From positions 1-64,000 of the forward strand of contig NZ_FOXI01000009.1 in the NCBI RefSeq assembly GCF_900115675.1: a DNA stretch of 64,000 nucleotides. The letters are read 5' to 3'. The number at the start of each line of letters is the position of its first letter. Positions within the stretch are counted from its first letter, which is position 1. Positions 59,564 to 64,000 of this stretch are shown in pieces. A program made the translations under genes and the position numbers. This DNA comes from Halolamina pelagica. Its GTDB lineage: Archaea > Halobacteriota > Halobacteria > Halobacteriales > Haloferacaceae. Under the pieces are notes generated by a model. The model saw nothing but the letters and a program-made list of their open reading frames with translations, was not told the DNA's origin and ran no database searches.

Positions 59564-61312
59564 ATGGACGCGAGCGAGGTGCGCGAGCGTGCCGCCGGCC
59601 TGCCCCGGGAGCCCGGCGTCTACCAGTTCCTCGAGCGGGACGGCGACGCCGACACCGTGCTCTACGTGGGGAAGGCGGTCGACATCCGCGACCGCGTGCG
59701 CTCCTACGCGGACCCGCGCAGCGACCGCATCCGGAAGATGGTCGGCCGGGCGGACGCCGTCGACACCGCCGTCACCGACACCGAGACCCAGGCCCTCCTC
59801 CTGGAAGCGAACCTCATCAAGCGCCACCAGCCCCGGTACAACGTCCGGCTGAAGGACGACAAGTCCTACCCGCTGGTCCAACTCACCGAGCACGAGTACC
59901 CCCGCATCGAGATCACCCGCGACCCGGACGACGCCGCCACCGTCTTCGGGCCGTACACCCGGAAGGGCGAAGTCGAGACGGTCGTGAAGGCGATCCGGGA
60001 AACGTACGGCTTGCGGGGCTGTTCGGACCACAAGTTCCGGAACCGCGACCGGCCCTGTCTGGACCACGAGATGGGGCTGTGCTCGGCGCCCTGCGTCGAC
60101 GCCATCGACGCCGCGGGCTACGCCGAGGACGTGGGGAGCGCGATCCGGTTCTTCGAGGGCGAGACGGGCGTACTGGCCGACCCGCTCCGGCGGGAGATGG
60201 AGCGCGCCGCCCAGGACGAGGAGTTCGAGCGCGCGGCCAACGCCCGCGACCGGCTCGAAGCGGTCGAGTCGTTCCACGGCGAGGGCGGCGAGGCGGTCTC
60301 CTCGCCCGGCAGCCGGCGCGAGGTCGACGTGCTCGCGGCGGTAGTCGAAGGCGGCGACGCCACCGTCGCGCGGCTCCACGCCGACGCCGGCCAGTTGGTC
60401 GATCGCTCCCGCCACCGCCTCGACGCGCCCGACGGCGAGGACCGCGTCGCCGGCCTGCTCTCGGCCTTCCTGACCCAGTACTACGCCGAACGGGAGCTCC
60501 CGGACGCGATCCTGCTCTCCGAGCGCCCGGACGACGCGGACGTGCTCGACTGGCTGGAGGGCGCGGGCGTCGAGGTGTCCGTTCCCGGCGCGGGACGGGA
60601 GGGGAAGCTCGTCGAACTGGCGCTGAAGAACGCCCGCAGCGGCGTGGGCGGCGCCGACGACCCGGTGGGGGCGCTCGGCCGGGCGCTCGACGTCCCCCGG
60701 CCCGAGCGCATCGAGGGGTTCGACGTGAGCCACGCCCAGGGGAAAGCCGTCGTCGGCAGCGACGTGTGCTTCGTCGGCGGCAGCGCCGAGAAGGCCGACT
60801 ACCGCCGGAAGAAGCTGGCCGACCGCAACGACGACTACGCCAACATGCGCGACCTGGTGCGCTGGCGGGCCGAGCGCGCCGTCGAGGGGCGTGACGACCG
60901 CCCCGATCCGGACCTCCTGCTCGTCGACGGCGGCGAGGGGCAGTTGGCCGCCGCCCGGGACGCGCTGGCCGAAACCGGCTGGGACGTGCCCTGCATCGCG
61001 CTGGCGAAGTCGGAGGAGCTGGTCGTCACGCCCGACGGTGTCGAGCGCTTCGACGACGACGCGCCCCACCTCCACCTACTCCAGCGCGTGCGCGACGAGG
61101 CCCACCGCTTCGCGGTCCAGTACCACCAGAGCGTCCGTGACGAGGTGTCGACGGCGCTCGACGAGGTCGAGGGGATCGGCCCCCAGACGCGCCGGCGGCT
61201 GCTCCGCCGGTTCGGCTCGGTCGACGCCGTCCGCGAGGCCGGCGAGGCGGCGCTCCGGGACGTGGAGGGCGTCGGACCGACGACGGCCGAGCGGATCGCG
61301 CGACGGCTGTGA
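59564..61312 (+). CDS. uvrC: Excinuclease ABC subunit C
   Basis: The 582-residue protein has the GIY-YIG nuclease ([31 protein letters not shown], about 18-48), the Cys cluster C-x9-C-x6-C-x3-C ([26 protein letters not shown], about 151-177), a UVR helix ([17 protein letters not shown]), the RNase H-like C-nuclease ([20 protein letters not shown]) and tandem HhH motifs ([30 protein letters not shown]). It makes both incisions in nucleotide excision repair with UvrAB. Confidence 0.97.
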   Translation: MDASEVRERAAGLPREPGVYQFLERDGDADTVLYVGKAVDIRDRVRSYADPRSDRIRKMVGRADAVDTAVTDTETQALLLEANLIKRHQPRYNVRLKDDKSYPLVQLTEHEYPRIEITRDPDDAATVFGPYTRKGEVETVVKAIRETYGLRGCSDHKFRNRDRPCLDHEMGLCSAPCVDAIDAAGYAEDVGSAIRFFEGETGVLADPLRREMERAAQDEEFERAANARDRLEAVESFHGEGGEAVSSPGSRREVDVLAAVVEGGDATVARLHADAGQLVDRSRHRLDAPDGEDRVAGLLSAFLTQYYAERELPDAILLSERPDDADVLDWLEGAGVEVSVPGAGREGKLVELALKNARSGVGGADDPVGALGRALDVPRPERIEGFDVSHAQGKAVVGSDVCFVGGSAEKADYRRKKLADRNDDYANMRDLVRWRAERAVEGRDDRPDPDLLLVDGGEGQLAAARDALAETGWDVPCIALAKSEELVVTPDGVERFDDDAPHLHLLQRVRDEAHRFAVQYHQSVRDEVSTALDEVEGIGPQTRRRLLRRFGSVDAVREAGEAALRDVEGVGPTTAERIARRL

Positions 61313-61428
61313 CCCGGTGACACAAACCGTCGTTTTAGACTACAGTAACTACTTGTCAGGAGGGAACGAACCGCCGCCCGTTCGCCGCCCTCCGCCCTCC
61401 ATGGCGAGTCATCGGCGTACGCCAAACC

Positions 61429-62721
61429 ATGAAACGAGTCATACTGATCGTGCTACTCGTCGCGCTGGCCAGCGTGCCAGTCGCGACGGCAGTCGCACCG
61501 GCCGACGGTGGGACGGGCGCGACGATCCCCGCTCAGAACGACGCGGTATCGACGACGACCGCCACCGGCGACGACGGTGGCGACGACGAGCCACAGAACT
61601 TCACGCGGCTCTACGTCGACGCACAGAACAGCTACCTCGACCTGAAGCCGGGCGAGAGCGAGACGTTCACCGTCACCGTCGAGAACGACGAGGACGAGGC
61701 GGTCGACGTGAACCCCCACGTGTTCACCTCGCCGACCGACCGGAGCCCGATCGAGTCGTCGTGGGTCGAGATCGACGGCCCCGACAGCATCGACTCGGGT
61801 GAGGAAGCCGAGTACGAAGTGAGCGTCGAGGTCCCCGAGGACACCGAGATCGCGCGCTACTCCGGCATGATCGCGTTCACGGACCAGACCGTCGCGACGG
61901 CGCCCAACCGACCGGATCGACCGGTCCACGCGGCCCACATGAGCGTCGAGGTCTGGAAGGAGCCGACCGTCGAGATCCTCTCGGAGACGTACATCAACAC
62001 GCAGGTCGAGGCCGGCGACTCGGTCACCAAGCAGATCGTGATCGAGAACACCGGCGACGAGTCGGTGCCGCTGAGCCCCGAGCGCGCCGAGCAGCGGGGT
62101 CACTGTTACGGTACGCACTGCCCGCAGCAGGTCGACCAGTCCTGGATCGAGATCGACGCGCCGAACCAGATCGCGCCGGGTGAGACCGCGACGGTGACGA
62201 TCACCCTCTCGCCCGACGCCGAGGCCGACCGCGGCCGCTACGACACCTCGATCGACCTGGGGCTCGACGACCCCAACCGGCGTGACGACAACACCTACTG
62301 GCAGGAAGTCAACCTGAACTTCGTCGTGTGGGAGCAACCCGAGGAGCCCTACGAGGCCGACTTCACGGTCAGCGAGCGCACCGACAACGTCACGCTGACG
62401 CTCAACCCCCGGAACTACCGCGCGGCCGAGAACGCCGACGACCCGAGCTTCGACGTGACGTTCGTCTCGCCCGACGGCGAGCGCATCGACGCCGAGCGCG
62501 TGCAGGTCACCGAGCGCGGCTCCGTCAACCTGGGCGCCCAGCGCCAGCAGGGCGCGACCGAGGACGGCGCCTACGCGACCCACAGCGGGCAGACCGAGTT
62601 CGTCTACGTGCTCGATTCGCCCGACGCGGGTGAGTGGACCGCCGAGATCATGCCCGACAACACGATCGGGTTCCAGTACGAGCTCACGAGAAACGAGTCC
62701 GACGACGAGTTGGACGAGTAA
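61429..62721 (+). CDS. Secreted protein with Ig-like/CARDB-type repeats
   Basis: The 430-residue protein has a Sec signal (MKRVILIVLLVALASVPVATAVA) and then beta-sandwich segments with the pattern LKPGESETFTVTVENDEDEAVDV (about 71-93) and QVEAGDSVTKQIVIENTGDESVPL (about 190-213), like CARDB/NEW3-type domains. No C-terminal anchor is visible. It probably sits at the cell surface or is released; partner unknown. Confidence 0.8.
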   Translation: MKRVILIVLLVALASVPVATAVAPADGGTGATIPAQNDAVSTTTATGDDGGDDEPQNFTRLYVDAQNSYLDLKPGESETFTVTVENDEDEAVDVNPHVFTSPTDRSPIESSWVEIDGPDSIDSGEEAEYEVSVEVPEDTEIARYSGMIAFTDQTVATAPNRPDRPVHAAHMSVEVWKEPTVEILSETYINTQVEAGDSVTKQIVIENTGDESVPLSPERAEQRGHCYGTHCPQQVDQSWIEIDAPNQIAPGETATVTITLSPDAEADRGRYDTSIDLGLDDPNRRDDNTYWQEVNLNFVVWEQPEEPYEADFTVSERTDNVTLTLNPRNYRAAENADDPSFDVTFVSPDGERIDAERVQVTERGSVNLGAQRQQGATEDGAYATHSGQTEFVYVLDSPDAGEWTAEIMPDNTIGFQYELTRNESDDELDE

Positions 62722-62784
62722 CCGCGCTCCGGTTACCGCGATCCCCCGTTTTTCCCGGCGCGATACTGACCGCCCAGCGGCGGC

Positions 62785-63237
62785 TCAGTCGACCAGTTCG
62801 ACCACGAACCAGTAGTCGGCGACGGCCCGGGCGTCGGCGCCGTTGCCGGGGGAGACCAGTTCGACTTCCCAGCGCCCGCCCGCGGCGATGCGGTCGGCGC
62901 GAGCCTCGTTCTCGTCGAGCAGTTCCCCGTCGTCGTCGACGAAGCGGGCGACGGCGCGTACGTCGGTCACGGCTGACTCGCCCCCGTTCTCGATCACGGC
63001 GTCGACGGCGACCAGTTCGCCGTCGCTCCCCTCGTTCGAGCGGCTCAGTTCGTGTTCGACCACGTCGAGGGGACCGGTATCGGGGATCCGGACCGTCGCC
63101 GGCGTCGGGGTCGGCGTGGGGCGGTCGGTCCGGCTTTCCGCCGTCGGTTCGGTCCCGTCGCTGGAGCCGGCACAGCCGGCGAGGCCGCCAGCGGTGGTCA
63201 GGAGGGCAGTGCGCGCGAGGAGGGCACGGCGGCGTAT
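62785..63237 (-). CDS. Tat lipoprotein with an apparent ATA start
   Basis: The frame runs from a stop upstream (63252-63254) through IRRRALLARTALLTTAGGLAGC, a clear twin-arginine lipoprotein signal, to a FxxLC/CARDB-like beta domain (VAVDAVIENGGESAVTDVRAVARFVDDDGELLDENEA). No ATG, GTG or TTG occurs between that stop and the RRR motif. The only codon in the usual start position is ATA at 63237. Either ATA is used or the start has been changed by mutation or sequencing error. A GTG inside (63063) would lose the signal. Confidence 0.65.
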   Translation of the reverse strand: MRRRALLARTALLTTAGGLAGCAGSSDGTEPTAESRTDRPTPTPTPATVRIPDTGPLDVVEHELSRSNEGSDGELVAVDAVIENGGESAVTDVRAVARFVDDDGELLDENEARADRIAAGGRWEVELVSPGNGADARAVADYWFVVELVD

Positions 63238-63273
63238 ACCGGCGGCTCGGTTCGGGAGTGTATAGCTCCCGTG

Positions 63274-64000
63274 CTACTCCCGGAGCAGCCACGCGGCGAC
63301 GACGAGCCACGGGAGCGCGGCCAACAGTCCCACCGGCGTCGGCCCGAGCAGGCTGTTGGGCTGGCCGGCGACGAACAGGACGGCGACGCCCGCGATCGCG
63401 TTGATGGCGCCGTGGCCGACGCTCGCGGGCCAGACGCTCCCCTCGCGCTCGGTCAGGACGGCCAGGAACGTGCCGGCGCCGACGGTGAAGGCGAGGAAGG
63501 CCAGCATCCCGGTCCACGGGAAGCCGGGGTAGGCGAAGCCGTAGTTGTACCCCATCGCCAGGATCGGCCAGTGCCAGATCCCCCAGACCACGCCGGTCAG
63601 CACGATCGCCCGGCGGCGCCCCAGCGGGGCGAGTTTCGGCAGCAGGTACGCCCGCCAGCCGAACTCCTCGCCGAACGCGAACAGCCCGTTGATGATCGGC
63701 GCGATCGTGAGCGCGCTCAGGATCTGGATCGCCGCCAGCAGCCACGGGTCGATCCCGACGCCCATGCTCGCTACTTGGGCGCGGAACGCGGCCATCGTGG
63801 GATCGAACTGCCCGGGGAACGCCGCGAAGTAGAGCGCGCCGCCGACGACGGTCAGCACCGCCGGCGCGACCCACGCGGCGGCGTAGGTCCACACGGTCCC
63901 GTCGAAGTCGGGGGAGAGCCGGTGGCGTTCCCAGCCCTCGCCCGTCGCGAGTCGGGCGGCGACGTTGCCGAGCGCGGGGCCGAACATGTAGGCGGTCGGC
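63274..64000 (-). CDS. CPBP family intramembrane protease (partial)
   Basis: The frame covers at least 238 residues and probably starts beyond the right edge, since the open frame continues past ATG 63987. It shows the CPBP/Abi motifs FAFGEEFGWRAYLLPKL (E-E-x3-R), WGIWHWPI and a late VGHGAINA, among several transmembrane helices. These proteins are glutamic intramembrane proteases of the Rce1/Abi group; the client is unknown. Confidence 0.9.
   Translation of the reverse strand, partial: PTAYMFGPALGNVAARLATGEGWERHRLSPDFDGTVWTYAAAWVAPAVLTVVGGALYFAAFPGQFDPTMAAFRAQVASMGVGIDPWLLAAIQILSALTIAPIINGLFAFGEEFGWRAYLLPKLAPLGRRRAIVLTGVVWGIWHWPILAMGYNYGFAYPGFPWTGMLAFLAFTVGAGTFLAVLTEREGSVWPASVGHGAINAIAGVAVLFVAGQPNSLLGPTPVGLLAALPWLVVAAWLLRE

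Overview
The window is chromosomal DNA from a halophilic archaeon (class Halobacteria). The evidence is the very acidic proteins, the GC-rich core genes, Tat lipoproteins with RR motifs followed by lipoboxes, leaderless genes with TATA boxes about 26 nt upstream, a double-domain archaeal histone, RadA, an archaeal CCA-adding enzyme, and many small CPxC zinc-ribbon proteins. I cannot fix the genus from sequence alone.

The layout has three parts. (1) 1-1009 is core chromosome: a partial aspartoacylase/succinylglutamate desuccinylase-type zinc hydrolase and a Tat lipoprotein. (2) 1010-39436 is a lower-GC integrative element of about 38.4 kb. It sits at the 3' end of an intron-containing tRNA with CAT anticodon (39415-39528, minus) and is bounded by a perfect 25-bp direct repeat (1010-1034 and 39412-39436). 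Its integrase (1239-2255) lies next to the left repeat. (3) 39415-64000 is core chromosome again: the target tRNA, a homing-endonuclease-like protein, tRNA-Asn, CCA-adding enzyme, a histone deacetylase/histone operon, tRNA-Arg, PspAB-like protein, radA, a PHP phosphoesterase, DedA, hemB, universal stress proteins, an M29 aminopeptidase, an amidohydrolase, 6-phosphogluconate dehydrogenase, an ABC exporter, uvrC, secreted proteins and a CPBP protease.

The element looks like a defence and mobility island. It holds: a stand-alone HsdR-N-like nuclease (3121-4278); a membrane-anchored coiled-coil protein (5484-6812) next to a DUF4209/HEPN-type protein with the RNxxxHG motif (7043-8644) and a small wHTH (8686-8928); a compact five-gene plus-strand operon of wHTH, Cas4-like Fe-S PD-(D/E)XK nuclease, unknown protein, RHH-wHTH regulator and tyrosine recombinase (9118-12922); a MazF-like toxin behind a probable antitoxin (13635-15037); a second RHH-wHTH/recombinase pair in opposite orientation (18270-16548); a pair of abutting recombinase genes, the first apparently lacking its catalytic tyrosine (20088-22001); a four-gene type I restriction-modification operon ending in a YgjP-like metallopeptidase (22714-29208); a 7TM sensor histidine kinase; a CoiA-like protein; and an AlbA_2/Schlafen-type protein at the right edge. 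Zinc-ribbon microproteins occur as related pairs near the two ends.

The element also carries a family of degenerate repeats with the consensus GGCTCTGTTGAAATCCT at the outer end and GTGAAACAGCCGGTAAGT further in. They occur as inverted pairs around single genes. The clearest unit, 15553-16304, has 18-bp terminal inverted repeats and an 8-bp target-site duplication and carries one lipoprotein gene. This unit, the recombinase/RHH cassettes and the Cas4-like nuclease operon are the parts most likely to be undescribed.
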